Shown here piece after piece: positions 49,864 through 62,300 of a DNA stretch of 64,000 bases; position 1 is the stretch's first letter; every line of letters begins with the position of its first letter. A program made the position numbers and the translations under genes. Under the pieces are notes generated by a model that worked only from the letters and a program-made list of their open reading frames with translations, was not told the origin of the DNA and did not search any database. The stretch comes from an uncultured Prevotellaceae bacterium (GTDB lineage Bacteria > Bacteroidota > Bacteroidia > Bacteroidales > Bacteroidaceae), in contig CACXTX010000005.1 of NCBI GenBank assembly GCA_902770635.1, forward strand, positions 1 to 64,000, written 5' to 3'.

Positions 49864-51687
49864 ATGATTATCGTCATGAAACAAAGGTTGCTATTCCTCG
49901 TCAAGGTCGTCGTGTCGATGCTGCTGGTATTCGTTGTCTGTAAGCTGGCTTTCATCCTGGTGAACGCAGGAGAGGACAAGCCTGCGGTGACAGACCTCAT
50001 CAGTACTTGCTGGCACGGGCTGTCACTGGACCTGACCATGGCACTTTACATCGTCACGGTACCCGCTCTTGTCACCATCGTGTCTATCTGGTGGAACCAA
50101 TGGAAATGGATGCGCAACCTGCTGAAGGTATATTTCTCCTTGATCTCCATCCCTTTGGTGGTAGGAATTACAGCCGACATAGTGCTGTACCACTACTGGG
50201 GCATCAAGCTGGAAGCATCGGTGATGCAGTTTCTGGACACCACGGGGGCTGCCTTTACCAGCATCTCATGGGGCGCCCTGCTCTTGCTGCTCATCATAGG
50301 TATCGTGACCTGTTGGGCTATTGCCCGCCTGCTGATCCATACCCTCCCCTCTTCCATGCCGGTGTTAAGCCTCCGAAAGAAGTGGGTGATGAGCGCCATC
50401 ATGGTGCTGCTGTTGCCCTTGATGGTGGTTGGAATACGTGGAGGCATAGGCGAATCGACTGCGAACGTGGGACAGGTGTATTTCTCGCAGAACCAGTTTC
50501 TGAACCATGCCGCAGTGAACCCAGTGTTCTCCTTTCTGTCGTCGTTCAGCAGTACTCACCGCTTGCCTGAGCACTATTATTTCGACAGTAAGACGTGTCA
50601 GGAGATGACCGACAGCCTGTTTTTCACTGACAGCCAGGGAACAGACACATTGCTGACCACCCGAAGGCCCCACATCGTGATGGTGATTATGGAGGGATGT
50701 GGCGGAACCTTTACGCTGCTGAACGACAAGGCGGAGGTGACACCAAACCTAACGCGACTGGCCCACGAGGGTGTCTTCTTCAGCAACTGCTATGCCAACA
50801 GCTGGCGGACAGACCGTGGTAACGTAAGCATACTGAGTGGCTACCCCGCATTCCCCAACTCGTCCGTCATGAAGGTCAGCAGCAAGTGTGACAAGTTGCC
50901 CTCCATAGCCCGTGCCTTAGCCCGGGAAGGCTATTATGCAAGATACATCTATGGGGGTGACATTAACTTTACCAACACCAAGGGGTATCTGATTGGTACG
51001 GGGTTCAACGAGACCATCAGCGACAAGGACTTCCCGATAGCTGACCAGCAAAGCAGTTCGTGGGGTGTATGTGACGAAAAGGTGCTGGACCGTGCCATTC
51101 AGATGATAGCCCAGGACAGAAAGGAAGGGGTACAAAGCATGAACGTCATCATGACGTTGTCGAGTCATGAGCCCTGGGATGTACCCATGAAAAAGAAGTT
51201 TGACGACGAGGAGTTGAACGCCTTCTACTACCTGGATAAGTGCATAGGCCAGTTTGTTGACAAGATGAAAGCCAACAAGCTATGGGACAACACGCTTCTC
51301 ATAATCTTGCCAGATCATGGTTCACGCTATCAAGACCACGGCTACGAAAGCCATATCACTTGTCATATCCCCCTGATATGGACGGGAGGAGCCGTGAAGG
51401 GGCAGAAAGACATTCCTGTTATTTGCAACCAGTCGGACATAGCAGCAACACTATTGGGACAAATGGGTATTCCCCATGAGGAGTTCACCTTCAGCCGTGA
51501 CGTGCTGAGCAGCAGCTATCGCCACCCCTTTGCCACCTATTCCTTTACCAACCACGTGGCATTCATAGACAATACGAACCAGTTCTTCCTCTATGACTTA
51601 CAGGACAACCGAACCACAGAGGATGCTAACCTCCGACTGTCGAAGGCATTGTTGCAGAGGGCTTGCGAAGACTTGCGAGACCGGTAA
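49864..51687 (+). CDS. LtaS-like membrane sulfatase-fold enzyme, second
   Basis: 607 residues with N-terminal membrane helices and the sulfatase fold: HIVMVIMEGCGGTF, WRTDRGNVSILSGYPAFP (a TDRG nucleophile loop as in LtaS) and ILPDHGSRY (metal ligands). ATG at 49876 is an alternative start. It differs from the divergent gene and is not a tandem copy. Substrate unknown; cell-envelope phosphotransfer is inferred. Confidence 0.85.
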   Translation: MIIVMKQRLLFLVKVVVSMLLVFVVCKLAFILVNAGEDKPAVTDLISTCWHGLSLDLTMALYIVTVPALVTIVSIWWNQWKWMRNLLKVYFSLISIPLVVGITADIVLYHYWGIKLEASVMQFLDTTGAAFTSISWGALLLLLIIGIVTCWAIARLLIHTLPSSMPVLSLRKKWVMSAIMVLLLPLMVVGIRGGIGESTANVGQVYFSQNQFLNHAAVNPVFSFLSSFSSTHRLPEHYYFDSKTCQEMTDSLFFTDSQGTDTLLTTRRPHIVMVIMEGCGGTFTLLNDKAEVTPNLTRLAHEGVFFSNCYANSWRTDRGNVSILSGYPAFPNSSVMKVSSKCDKLPSIARALAREGYYARYIYGGDINFTNTKGYLIGTGFNETISDKDFPIADQQSSSWGVCDEKVLDRAIQMIAQDRKEGVQSMNVIMTLSSHEPWDVPMKKKFDDEELNAFYYLDKCIGQFVDKMKANKLWDNTLLIILPDHGSRYQDHGYESHITCHIPLIWTGGAVKGQKDIPVICNQSDIAATLLGQMGIPHEEFTFSRDVLSSSYRHPFATYSFTNHVAFIDNTNQFFLYDLQDNRTTEDANLRLSKALLQRACEDLRDR

Positions 51688-51689
51688 CA

Positions 51690-53537
51690 CTAATGTTGCA
51701 CGAAGCGACCTACCCGTTGCAATGCCTCATTCAGCTCCTTGGCATTCAACGGATAATCGTACAGGGGAGTCATGTGCTTATCGAAGACATCCACGACACC
51801 AGTTCCCTGTTTCTCCAGAATAACATCGTCGTCGATGATGAAGGCCCAGTCAAGCACCTTACCGACATACTGCCACTTGCGAGGAGTATCGTCATCAAGA
51901 TAATGACCCATCGAATAGTCCTCGGGCGGGTTCTTCACTCCTAACACAGTTTTCAGCACCGTGGGCACAATGTCGTAGTGAGTGGTGCGATAATGGCGAA
52001 CGGCAGGCTTGATGCCTGGATAGTAAACCACCAGCGGAGTGCCTACCTGTGCCCGGCTATAATTGCTGGAATGTCCCCAATAGTTCTTCTTGTTCTCATT
52101 GAACTCCTGACCATGGTCACCCGTAATGACTATCATGGTGCGATTCATCAATCCCTTTTCGTCAAGGGCTGAAAGCACTTTGCCGACCAGGGAGTCTACT
52201 GCATAGACGCAATTCTTGTAAAGATTGAAGAAAGGAGTCGGATCAGTCGAATTATTTAACTCCATATAACGAGGTGCATTCCAGGAGGGAGTAAAGTGAT
52301 GTGTCAGCTCTTGGGGAATCATCAGGGCATGACATACATCATAGAAGAGGAAAGAGAAGAAGGGTTCCTTGACATCTTTTTGCTGAAGCTTCTCGCAGAA
52401 GAGCTTGGTCAGATTACAGTCACGCTCGTAAGGTGTACCGCCTGGTGTCTCTTTGCGGATATTCTTTACGCCACGATAATACATCTTGGCAATAGGCGGA
52501 TAAACCAAGGTGGCACTGGGATAGGTGTCCAACAGATAGCCATGCTTGAGCAACTGGTCTGTCATCACGGGCTGTACGGAACCATATTCAAAGCTCTGCC
52601 AATAGTAGGATGGCAAGGCCGTAAAGAGGGTGAATGTGCCATTCATGGTCTCATTAGCACCACTGAAATGGTTGGTATAACGCTGACCGCGTTCCGACAG
52701 ATGATAGATATTGGGAGTACAGTCTGGCTGCAAGGTACGATAGCTCCAGGAGTCGATACATATCCAGACGATGTTCATCAAGGTATCGGGCTCTTCACAC
52801 ACAATCGGATGCAGGGGATAGTTTAAGTAACTCGTCTCTGAATCACCAAAGTCAGTTATCTCTATACTCTCGTCGGTAGCCATACCCAATGCGATGAATA
52901 CCGAATTCATGCGAATAGGGAAATAATAAGGAATAATCTCCTTACTCTCCATGACAGAACGCAACTTGTGAATTCCAGAATAGGCATGAATGCCTTGTGA
53001 CAGCAGAGCAGCACCCAACAGCACATACAAGACGACGGCAGAGAAACGTCGGACAGCCTGTCTGGTGAGCCTGAAAGCCCACCAAAGCAACAGGAAGGCT
53101 ACGGCTATGATGACGATGATATAGACAACGGACCTGACATAGGTGCTGGTGTCGAAGACAAAGATATCACCAGCTGCCGGTCCCGTTAGCATCTGGATGA
53201 TAAAGGCGTTAATGTGGAAATGGTATATGGAGAAGACAAACCGATTGATAACCACCATGACGAAAATAGAGGCATGCAAAAGGGCTATCAGAGAACCAGA
53301 TATGCGTGCAGGTACCTTACATAAGGTCAATGGCAAACCGAAGACCAAGAAGGGCACCAGCATGATGATGGCGGCATGGGTAAGACAGGAAGTCAGGAAG
53401 AATACCCATCCCGTAAGGTCCATCAAAGAGGTAACCTGGCTGTCAATCACATAAGAGGCAAAAAGGAGTGCCAACGTGAACGATGCCAAGACATATTGGT
53501 AAAATAAAACCCTTAGATGTTGCTTCTTCATATACAA
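51690..53537 (-). CDS. PbgA/YejM-like membrane sulfatase-fold protein
   Basis: 615 residues. Five N-terminal membrane helices resemble DUF3413 (HINAFIIQMLTGP in place of the HLNPIVWQLV-type segment). The periplasmic part has NIVWICIDSWSYRTLQ, ANETMNGTFTLFTALPSYYW and VITGDHGQEFNENKK. In Gammaproteobacteria PbgA/YejM senses LPS and controls LpxC turnover; in Bacteroidetes its role is not established. Ends 3 bp after the convergent sulfatase gene. Confidence 0.82.
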   Translation of the reverse strand: MYMKKQHLRVLFYQYVLASFTLALLFASYVIDSQVTSLMDLTGWVFFLTSCLTHAAIIMLVPFLVFGLPLTLCKVPARISGSLIALLHASIFVMVVINRFVFSIYHFHINAFIIQMLTGPAAGDIFVFDTSTYVRSVVYIIVIIAVAFLLLWWAFRLTRQAVRRFSAVVLYVLLGAALLSQGIHAYSGIHKLRSVMESKEIIPYYFPIRMNSVFIALGMATDESIEITDFGDSETSYLNYPLHPIVCEEPDTLMNIVWICIDSWSYRTLQPDCTPNIYHLSERGQRYTNHFSGANETMNGTFTLFTALPSYYWQSFEYGSVQPVMTDQLLKHGYLLDTYPSATLVYPPIAKMYYRGVKNIRKETPGGTPYERDCNLTKLFCEKLQQKDVKEPFFSFLFYDVCHALMIPQELTHHFTPSWNAPRYMELNNSTDPTPFFNLYKNCVYAVDSLVGKVLSALDEKGLMNRTMIVITGDHGQEFNENKKNYWGHSSNYSRAQVGTPLVVYYPGIKPAVRHYRTTHYDIVPTVLKTVLGVKNPPEDYSMGHYLDDDTPRKWQYVGKVLDWAFIIDDDVILEKQGTGVVDVFDKHMTPLYDYPLNAKELNEALQRVGRFVQH

Positions 53538-53554
53538 TGGTACTTCGCTACTTC

Positions 53555-54865
53555 TTATTCCACCTCCAGGATTTCACCTAAAAGGGTTGCACTGGTAGAG
53601 CCTGTGATACGTACCCGTACGGTCTCACCAATATGATGAGAGCCCTTGTTTACCACCACAGCCTTGTTCTGCTCGGTACGTCCCATCAACTGTTCACGGC
53701 TACGCTTCGAGAAACTTTCCAACAAGACATCAAACTCCTTACCCTCATCGCGCTTGTTGGCAATGGCAGACTGCTCTGTCTGTAATGCAATCAGTTCGTT
53801 CAACCGGCGAATCTTCTCTTCCTCAGGAACATCATCGGGAAGGTGCTTGGAGGCATAGGTGCCCGGACGCTCGGAGTATTTGAACATAAAGGCAGAGTCA
53901 TACCCCACCTCACGCATCAGCGAAAGGGAGAGCTGATGGTCTTCCTCAGTCTCAGAATGATAACCTACAAAGATGTCTGTGGACAACCCACAGTCAGGAA
54001 TGATACGACGAATGGCTGCCACCCTGTCGAGATACCACTCACGGGTGTACTTGCGGTTCATCAACTTCAATATGCGGTCAGAGCCACTCTGCACGGGAAG
54101 ATGGATATGCTTGCAAACATTCGGAACATCGGCTATCACCTGCAAGGTCTCGTCGCTCATATCCTTGGGGTGTGAAGTGGTGAAACGAACACGCATGGTG
54201 GGCACCTCTTCTGCGACACGACGCAGCAGTTCGGGGAAGCCTTTCTCCTCAAAGTGGTAGGAGTTGACATTCTGGCCCAACAGGGTGACCTCCTTGAAGC
54301 CACGATCTCTTAAATCGCGAACTTCGCGCAAGATGCTTTCCACATCACGGCTACGCTCTCGGCCGCGGGTATAGGGAACAATGCAATAGTGGCAGAAATT
54401 GTTACATCCACGCATAATACTGACAAAACCACCAATCTTTGCGCCGTGTAAACGCTGGGGCACCACATCCTTGTAAGTCTCACTGGTTGACAGCTCGATG
54501 TTGATAGCCTTATGACCTGTCTCTGCCTGTGCAATCAGGTCGGGAAGGGAGAGATAGGCATCGGGGCCGGCAACTAAGTCACAATGATGGTTTTCCAACA
54601 AATCATCCTTCACGCGCTCAGCCATACAGCCTAATACTCCGATAATCATAGAGCGTTTACGACGCATCGCATCCAACGCATCCAGACGATGGAATATTTT
54701 CTGTTCAGCATTATCACGAACAGAGCAAGTATTAAGAAAGACCGCATCAGCCTCATCAATAGTCTCTGTGGTTTCGTAGCCTGCCATCTGCATGACAGAG
54801 GCTACAACCTCAGAATCGGCCACATTCATTTGGCAACCGTAGGTCTCAATATACAGTTTCTTCAT
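53555..54865 (-). CDS. miaB: tRNA-2-methylthio-N6-dimethylallyladenosine synthase MiaB
   Basis: Radical-SAM methylthiotransferase acting on A37 of tRNAs. 436 residues from MKKLYIETYGCQMN: N-terminal cluster cysteines (GCQMN, CSVRD, GCMAE), radical SAM CNNFCHYC, and a C-terminal TRAM domain. An earlier ATG at 54898 would overlap the rpoC terminator, so was not used. Confidence 0.95.
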   Translation of the reverse strand: MKKLYIETYGCQMNVADSEVVASVMQMAGYETTETIDEADAVFLNTCSVRDNAEQKIFHRLDALDAMRRKRSMIIGVLGCMAERVKDDLLENHHCDLVAGPDAYLSLPDLIAQAETGHKAINIELSTSETYKDVVPQRLHGAKIGGFVSIMRGCNNFCHYCIVPYTRGRERSRDVESILREVRDLRDRGFKEVTLLGQNVNSYHFEEKGFPELLRRVAEEVPTMRVRFTTSHPKDMSDETLQVIADVPNVCKHIHLPVQSGSDRILKLMNRKYTREWYLDRVAAIRRIIPDCGLSTDIFVGYHSETEEDHQLSLSLMREVGYDSAFMFKYSERPGTYASKHLPDDVPEEEKIRRLNELIALQTEQSAIANKRDEGKEFDVLLESFSKRSREQLMGRTEQNKAVVVNKGSHHIGETVRVRITGSTSATLLGEILEVE

Positions 54866-54874
54866 GTTTCGTTG

Positions 54875-54910
54875 AAAAAAGCACCGCCACAACAGCATGC
54901 GACGGTGCCT
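54875..54910 (-). terminator. Terminator of the rpl/rpo operon
   Basis: Minus strand: AGGCACCGTCGC...GGCGGTGC stem followed by T6, 26 bp after the rpoC stop. Confidence 0.85.
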
Positions 54911-54935
54911 TTCTATTTAATGGGTTCATTTAAAC

Positions 54936-57900
54936 TTATTTCTCCTCGAGAACAGCCTCCTCGGCAAAGTCAAGAACATTCTTCTTGTTAGCCTGCATGC
55001 GCTCGTACTCCTCCTTAGAGCCAACAATAATCTTATCGAACTCACGAAGACCAGTACCAGCAGGAATCAGGTGACCTGCAATCACGTTCTCCTTCATACC
55101 CTCCAAGTGGTCCTCCTTACCGCGGATAGCAGCCTCGTTGAGCACCTTGGTAGTTTCCTGGAATGATGCAGCAGACATGAACGACTTAGTCTGAAGAGCG
55201 GCACGGGTGATACCCTGCAGGATCTGAGTAGAGGTTGCAGGTACAGCATCACGGACCTGAACGAGTTTCATATCACGACGCTTCAGCATCGAGTTCTCGT
55301 CACGGAGCTTACGGGCTGTAACAATCTGTCCCTTCTGAAGGTTCTCAGAGTCGCCGGCATCAACCACAACTTTCTTACCCCAGATACGGTCGTTCTCCTC
55401 AGCAAAGTCGAGCTTATCGATGATATCGGACTCGAGGAATGAGGTGTCACCAGGATCGTTGATCTGTACCTTACGCATCATCTGACGGACGATAATCTCA
55501 AAGTGCTTGTCGTTAATCTTCACACCCTGCAGGCGATATACGTCCTGTACCTCGTTGACAATGTACTCCTGTACAGCCGTGGGGCCCTTAATGGCCAAGA
55601 TGTCAGCAGGAGTGATAACACCATCAGACAGAGGTGTTCCGGCACGTACAGCATCGTGCTCCTGAACCAGAATCTGCTTAGACAGTGAAACCAGATACTT
55701 ACGCTGCTCGCCGGTCTTAGAGGTAACGATAATCTCACGGTTACCACGCTTTACCTTACCCATGGTTACCTCACCGTCGATTTCGGATACGATAGCAGGG
55801 TTAGATGGGTTACGAGCCTCGAAGAGCTCTGTTACACGAGGCAGACCACCAGTGATATCACCACCCTTTGCAGCAGCACGAGGAATCTTAACGAGGGTCT
55901 CACCAGTCTTGACGGTCTGGCCATCCTCAACAACTACGTGACCACCTACAGGGAAGTTATAAGTACCAACGACATCACCATTGGCATCAATAACATCACA
56001 AGTTGGAACCCTTGACTTGTCTTTCGACTCAGTAACAATCTTTTCTGTCAAACCGGTAGTCTCGTCGGTTTCTGCACGGAAGGTAACACCTTCAATGACA
56101 TCGTGGAACTTCAACGTACCAGCGTACTCAGTAACAATAACAGCATTGAATGGATCCCACTGGGCAACCTTGTCACCCTTCTTCACGGTATCACCGTTCT
56201 TGAAATAGAGTGAAGAACCATAAGGCACGTTAACGGTTGACAGCACGATATTAGTATGTGTATCGACAAAGCGCAACTCACCCAGACGGCTGACAACCAT
56301 CTCGCACTCGCGTCCATCCTCATCGAATGGAACGACACGTACCTCTTCCAACTCGATCTTTGAATCGTTCTTAGCCACGATGCTGGCATTAGCTGCTGCG
56401 TTGGCAGCCACACCACCAGCGTGGAACGTACGCAGTGTCAGCTGAGTACCTGGCTCACCAATAGCCTGGGCAGCAATCACGCCGACAGCCTCACCCTTCT
56501 GTACCATCTTACGGGTTGCAAGGTTACGACCGTAACACTTCATGCAGACACCATGCTTCGACTCACAGGTGAGAACCGAACGAATCTCAACACTCTCAAT
56601 AGGAGAGTCTTCGATAATCTGAGCAATTGGCTCGGTAATTTCCTCACCAGCTGCTACAATCAGTTCACCCGTAGAAGGATGGATGATATCATGTACTGAA
56701 ACACGACCCAGGATACGCTCATAAAGCGTTGAAATGACCTCGTCGCCGTTCTTGAGCGCAGTGCAGACGAGTCCGCGAAGCGTACCACAGTCTTCTTCGT
56801 TGATAATCACATCATGAGACACGTCAACAAGACGACGAGTCAGATAACCGGCATCGGCAGTCTTCATGGCCGTATCAGCCAAACCCTTACGGGCACCGTG
56901 AGTAGAGATAAAGTACTCGAGCACGGACATACCCTCCTTGAAATTAGAAAGGATTGGGTTCTCAATAATCTGAGCGCCCTCAGCACCAGCCTTCTGAGGC
57001 TTGGCCATCAGACCACGCATACCAGAGAGCTGACGAATCTGGTCCTTACTACCACGAGCACCAGAGTCGAGCATCATGAATACGGCATTGAATCCCTGGT
57101 CGGCCTCAGTCATCTCCTTCATCAGGACGTTACCGAGGTCATTGTTAATATGTGTCCAGGTATCGATAACCTGATTATAACGCTCGTTATCGGTGATGAA
57201 GCCCATGTTATAGTTCTCCGTAATCTGACGAACTTCCTCATTACCTTTCTCAACGAGGTCCTTCTTAGCCTCAGGAATAATGATATCGTCAAGGTTGAAC
57301 GACAGACCTGCCTCATAAGCCATGCGGTAGCCAAGGTTCTTGATACCATCGAGGAACTCACAAGCCTCAGCAAAACCTACGTTCTTAATAACGTCGGCAA
57401 TGATATCGCGCAAAGACTTCTTAGAGATAATCTTGTTGACATAGCCTACCTGATCGGGGATGATGCCATTAACGATAACACGACCCACAGAGGTCTCTAC
57501 CATGTGCTTGCAGGGCTTGCCGTCAACGATATCATCAACCACGACCTTCACTTGAGCGTGCAGGTCGCACTTGCCCTCGTTGTGGGCAATGATAGCCTCT
57601 TCTGGACCATAGAAGGTAAGACCCTCACCCTTGGCACCTGGGCGAATCTTAGAAATATAGTACAGACCGAGTACCATATCCTGTGAAGGAACAGTAATAG
57701 GTGCACCATTGGCAGGGTTCAGGATATTGTGGCTCTGGAGCATCAGAATCTGAGCTTCAAGGATAGCCTCGTTAGACAAGGGGAGGTGAACAGCCATCTG
57801 GTCACCATCGAAGTCAGCATTGAATGCCGTACAAGCCAGTGGGTGCAACTGGATAGCCTTACCCTCAATGAGCTTAGGCTGGAAGGCCTGGATACCCAGA

Positions 57901-59264
57901 CGGTGCAGTGTTGGTGCACGGTTAAGCAATACGGGATGACCCTTCATCACGTTCTCCAAGATATCCCAGATAACGGGCTCGCGGCGATCGACAATCTTCT
58001 TGGCCGACTTCACCGTTTTCACGATACCACGCTCAATCAGCTTGCGGATAATGAATGGCTTATAGAGCTCGGCAGCCATCAACTTTGGCAGACCGCACTC
58101 ACCCATCTTCAACTCAGGACCTACAACGATAACCGAACGGGCTGAGTAGTCAACACGCTTACCGAGCAAGTTCTGGCGGAAACGACCCTGCTTACCCTTC
58201 AGCGAGTCAGACAGTGACTTCAAAGGACGGTTTGAATCGCTCTTGACAGCACTCGACTTACGGCTGTTATCGAACAAGGAGTCAACAGCCTCCTGAAGCA
58301 TACGTTTCTCATTGCGGAGGATGACCTCAGGAGCCTTGATTTCCATCAGACGCTTCAGACGATTGTTACGAATGATGACACGACGATAGAGATCGTTCAG
58401 GTCAGACGTTGCGAAACGGCCACCATCCAGTGGAACAAGTGGGCGCAACTCAGGAGGAGTGACAGGGATAATCTTCATTATCATCCACTCAGGACGATTG
58501 ATACCCTTCTCAACACTAGAGCGGAAAGACTCCACAACCTGAAGGCGCTTCAAAGCCTCATTCTTTCGCTGAACAGAAGAATCGCTGTTGGCGCGGTCAC
58601 GCAATTCGTATGACAAAGAATCGAGGTCGAGGCGTACGAGCAGGTCGTAGATAGCCTCAGCACCCATCTTGGCGATGAACTTATTGGGATCGCTGTCATC
58701 CAGATAGCCATTCTCCGGAGCAATCTGATTGTCAACGATATCGTTATACTCTTCCTCTGACAGCAAGTCGTACATGTTAGAGCCAATGGCATCGTTGCCC
58801 TCACCATCCTTCTTACCAGCCATTACACCTGGCTGAATAACAACATAACGCTCATAATAGATAATGGCATCGAGCTTCTTGGTGGGAAGACCAAGCAGGT
58901 AGCCAATCTTATTAGGCAGGCTACGGAAGTACCAGATGTGTGCTACTGGTACGACAAGTTCGATGTGTCCAGTACGTTCACGACGAACCTTCTTCTCTGT
59001 AACCTCAACACCACAACGGTCGCAGACAATACCCTTATAACGAATACGCTTGTACTTACCACAGGCGCACTCATAGTCCTTGGTAGGACCGAAGATGCGC
59101 TCGCAGAACAAGCCGTCACGCTCAGGCTTATAGGTACGATAGTTGATGGTCTCAGGCTTTGTGACCTCACCATACGAACTCTCAAGGACCTCTTCAGGTG
59201 AAGCCAGTCCGATGGTAATCTTGGTGAAGTTACTCTTTATCTTTGAATCTTTCTTAAAAGCCAT
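54936..59264 (-). CDS. rpoC: RNA polymerase subunit beta'
   Basis: 1442 residues. Contains the zinc-binding [13 protein letters not shown]...CDRCGVEV region, the catalytic [12 protein letters not shown], the bridge helix region [17 protein letters not shown] and a C-terminal zinc site (CMKCYGRNL). Start MAFKKDSK is used. Follows rpoB by 37 bp, as usual. Confidence 0.98.
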   Translation of the reverse strand: MAFKKDSKIKSNFTKITIGLASPEEVLESSYGEVTKPETINYRTYKPERDGLFCERIFGPTKDYECACGKYKRIRYKGIVCDRCGVEVTEKKVRRERTGHIELVVPVAHIWYFRSLPNKIGYLLGLPTKKLDAIIYYERYVVIQPGVMAGKKDGEGNDAIGSNMYDLLSEEEYNDIVDNQIAPENGYLDDSDPNKFIAKMGAEAIYDLLVRLDLDSLSYELRDRANSDSSVQRKNEALKRLQVVESFRSSVEKGINRPEWMIMKIIPVTPPELRPLVPLDGGRFATSDLNDLYRRVIIRNNRLKRLMEIKAPEVILRNEKRMLQEAVDSLFDNSRKSSAVKSDSNRPLKSLSDSLKGKQGRFRQNLLGKRVDYSARSVIVVGPELKMGECGLPKLMAAELYKPFIIRKLIERGIVKTVKSAKKIVDRREPVIWDILENVMKGHPVLLNRAPTLHRLGIQAFQPKLIEGKAIQLHPLACTAFNADFDGDQMAVHLPLSNEAILEAQILMLQSHNILNPANGAPITVPSQDMVLGLYYISKIRPGAKGEGLTFYGPEEAIIAHNEGKCDLHAQVKVVVDDIVDGKPCKHMVETSVGRVIVNGIIPDQVGYVNKIISKKSLRDIIADVIKNVGFAEACEFLDGIKNLGYRMAYEAGLSFNLDDIIIPEAKKDLVEKGNEEVRQITENYNMGFITDNERYNQVIDTWTHINNDLGNVLMKEMTEADQGFNAVFMMLDSGARGSKDQIRQLSGMRGLMAKPQKAGAEGAQIIENPILSNFKEGMSVLEYFISTHGARKGLADTAMKTADAGYLTRRLVDVSHDVIINEEDCGTLRGLVCTALKNGDEVISTLYERILGRVSVHDIIHPSTGELIVAAGEEITEPIAQIIEDSPIESVEIRSVLTCESKHGVCMKCYGRNLATRKMVQKGEAVGVIAAQAIGEPGTQLTLRTFHAGGVAANAAANASIVAKNDSKIELEEVRVVPFDEDGRECEMVVSRLGELRFVDTHTNIVLSTVNVPYGSSLYFKNGDTVKKGDKVAQWDPFNAVIVTEYAGTLKFHDVIEGVTFRAETDETTGLTEKIVTESKDKSRVPTCDVIDANGDVVGTYNFPVGGHVVVEDGQTVKTGETLVKIPRAAAKGGDITGGLPRVTELFEARNPSNPAIVSEIDGEVTMGKVKRGNREIIVTSKTGEQRKYLVSLSKQILVQEHDAVRAGTPLSDGVITPADILAIKGPTAVQEYIVNEVQDVYRLQGVKINDKHFEIIVRQMMRKVQINDPGDTSFLESDIIDKLDFAEENDRIWGKKVVVDAGDSENLQKGQIVTARKLRDENSMLKRRDMKLVQVRDAVPATSTQILQGITRAALQTKSFMSAASFQETTKVLNEAAIRGKEDHLEGMKENVIAGHLIPAGTGLREFDKIIVGSKEEYERMQANKKNVLDFAEEAVLEEK

Positions 59265-59301
59265 AATTTTCAATTTTCAGTTTTCAATAATCCATTATCT
59301 A

Positions 59302-62300
59302 TTAGTCCATCTTGATGCTAAGACCAAGACCCTTCAACTCATGTAGCAACACATTGAGTGACTCAGGAATACCAGGAGTTGGCATAGGTTCACCCTTGAC
59401 GATTGCCTCATAAGCCTTAGCACGACCTACAACATCGTCAGACTTGATAGTCAGGATTTCCTGCAATACATGGCTGGCACCGAATGCTTCAAGTGCCCAA
59501 ACCTCCATTTCACCGAAACGCTGGCCACCGAACTGTGCTTTACCACCAAGAGGCTGCTGAGTGATGAGAGAGTACGGACCGATAGAACGGGCGTGCATCT
59601 TATCCTCAACCATGTGACCAAGCTTCAGGAAGTAGGTGATACCTACTGTTGCAGGCTGGTCGAACTTCTCACCCGTCTCACCATCATAAAGATGTGTAGA
59701 GCAGAGACGAGGCAGACCTGCCTTATCAGTCCACTCAGCAAGGTCGTCAAGCTTAGCACCATCGAAGATAGGAGTAGCAAACTTCACACCGAGACGCTTA
59801 CCGGCAGCACCGAGGATAGCCTCGAAGATCTGACCAAGGTTCATACGAGAAGGCACACCCAGTGGGTTCAGTACCAAGTCAACAGGACGACCATCCTCCA
59901 AGAACGGCATATCCTCCTGACGTACCACCTTAGATACGATACCCTTGTTACCGTGACGACCTGCAAGCTTATCGCCGACACCAATCTTACGTTTCTTGGC
60001 AACATAGACCTTTGCCATTTGCAGAATACCAGAAGGCAGTTCATCACCAATAGTGATAGCAAACTTTTTGCGCTTCATCTCTGCATCAAGCAACTTGAAC
60101 TTCTTCATATAGTTGATAATCAACTTGGCAATAAGCTCATTCTTGTGCTCATCGCTAGTCCAATGACTAATCTGGACATCACCATATTCCAGATTCTTCA
60201 AGTTGGTTACAGTGAACTTGCTGCCCTTAGAGATGATTTCAGCACCAGTGTAGTCCTTTACACCTTGTGATGTCTTACCCTTAGTCAGGATCATCAACTT
60301 CTCAACGAGAATATCCTTCAGGTCGGCAATCTTTGCCTCATGCTCCTCGTCAATCTTAGCCAACAACACCTTATCCTGTTGCTTGGTCTGACGAGTCTTA
60401 ACGGCACGGGTAAAGAGTTTCTTGTCAATAATAACACCCGTCAGCGAAGGATTAGCCTTCAGTGAAGAGTCTTTCACATCACCAGCCTTATCACCGAAGA
60501 TGGCGCGAAGCAGTTTTTCCTCAGGTGAGGGATCGCTCTCTCCCTTCGGTGAAATCTTACCTATCAGGATGTCACCTGGCTCTACACGAGCACCTACACG
60601 GATGACACCATTATCATCAAGATCCTTCGTAGCTTCCTCACTAACGTTAGGAATGTCTGCTGTGAACTCCTCTGCACCACGTTTTGTCTCACGTACATCG
60701 AGAGAGTACTCATCTACATGAACAGAAGTCAGCACGTCCTCACGAACAATACGCTCGTTAAGCACAATAGCATCCTCGTAGTTGTAACCCTTCCAAGGCA
60801 TGTAAGCTACCAACAGGTTGCGACCCAAGGCAAGCTCGCCGTTCTCCGTTGCATAACCTTCAGTCAGGATATCACCCTGCTTTACGCGCTGACCCTTGTC
60901 ACAGATAGGACGCAGGTCGATAGTCATGTTCTGGTTGGTACGACGGAACTTAGGAATACGGTACTCCTTCAGAGCAGGCTCGAAGCTGACAAACTCCTCG
61001 TCGTCTGTACGGTCATAGAGCACACGTATAGTGGTGGCGTCAACATAGTCGATTACACCATCGCCCTCAGCAGTAATCATGGTACGAGAGTCCTCACATA
61101 CCTGCTTCTCAATTCCAGTACCGACAATAGGTGCCTCGTTGTGAAGCAAAGGAACTGCCTGACGCATCATGTTCGATCCCATCAGTGCACGGTGAGCATC
61201 ATCATGCTCCAGGAAAGGAATGAGCGATGCAGCAATAGAGGCAATCTGCTGTGGAGATACGTCCATCAAGTCAACCTGTGCAGGAGGCACAACGGGGAAG
61301 TCGGCATCCTGACGACACTTAACAACCGGACGAATGAAGGTACCATCATCGTTCAATGGGGCATTACCCTGACCGATAACATGATCTTCCTCCTCTTCGG
61401 CAGTCAGATATACAATCTCGTCATTATTCAGATTGGCAACACCATTCTCAATCTTACGATATGGAGTCTCGATGAAGCCAAGTTCATTAATCTTAGCATA
61501 GACACACAATGAAGAAATCAGACCGATGTTAGGACCTTCTGGGCTCTCAATCGGGCAGAGGCGACCATAGTGTGTATAGTGTACGTCACGCACTTCGAAA
61601 CCTGCACGCTCACGAGACAGACCGCCAGGACCCAGGGCAGAAAGACGACGCTTGTGAGTGACCTCAGCCAATGGGTTGGTCTGATCCATGAACTGTGACA
61701 GAGGATTCGTACCGAAGAACGAGTTGATAACACTGGAGATAGTCTTGGCATTAATCAGATCGGTTGGGGTAAACACCTCATTATCACGAACGTTCATGCG
61801 CTCACGAATGGTACGGCTCATACGGGCCAGACCGATAGAGAACTGATTGCTCAGCTGCTCACCTACGGTACGGACACGACGGTTTGACAAGTGGTCAATA
61901 TCGTCAACGGTAGCCTTTGAGTTAATCAGCTGAATCAGATACTTGATAATCTCAATGATATCCTCCTTGGTCAACACACGAACATCCATCTCTGTGTTCA
62001 GGCCCAGCTTTTTATTAATACGGTAACGGCCTACATCGCCCAAGTCATAGCGCTTATCTGAGAAGAACAGGTTCTGAATAACTTCACGAGCACTAGCATC
62101 ATCGGCAGGGTCGGCATTACGCAACTGACGATAGATGTAGAGAACGGCTTCTTTCTCTGAGTTCGAAGGGTCTTTCTGCAAGGTATTGAAAATAATAGAG
62201 TAGTCCTGTGCCACCGACTCATCCTTGTGAACAAGGATTGTAGAAGCACCGCTCTCCAGAATCTCAATCATATTCTCCTCCGTAATCTCTGTCTCACGTT

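Noticed and set aside
49789..49884. N-terminal extension of the LtaS-like gene to the ATG at 49884
   Set aside because: It would run across both divergent promoter boxes and adds no family sequence.
56814..57686. 290-codon antisense frame in rpoC
   Set aside because: Antisense shadow of a conserved essential gene.
60718..61512. 264-codon antisense frame in rpoB
   Set aside because: Antisense shadow with low-complexity composition.
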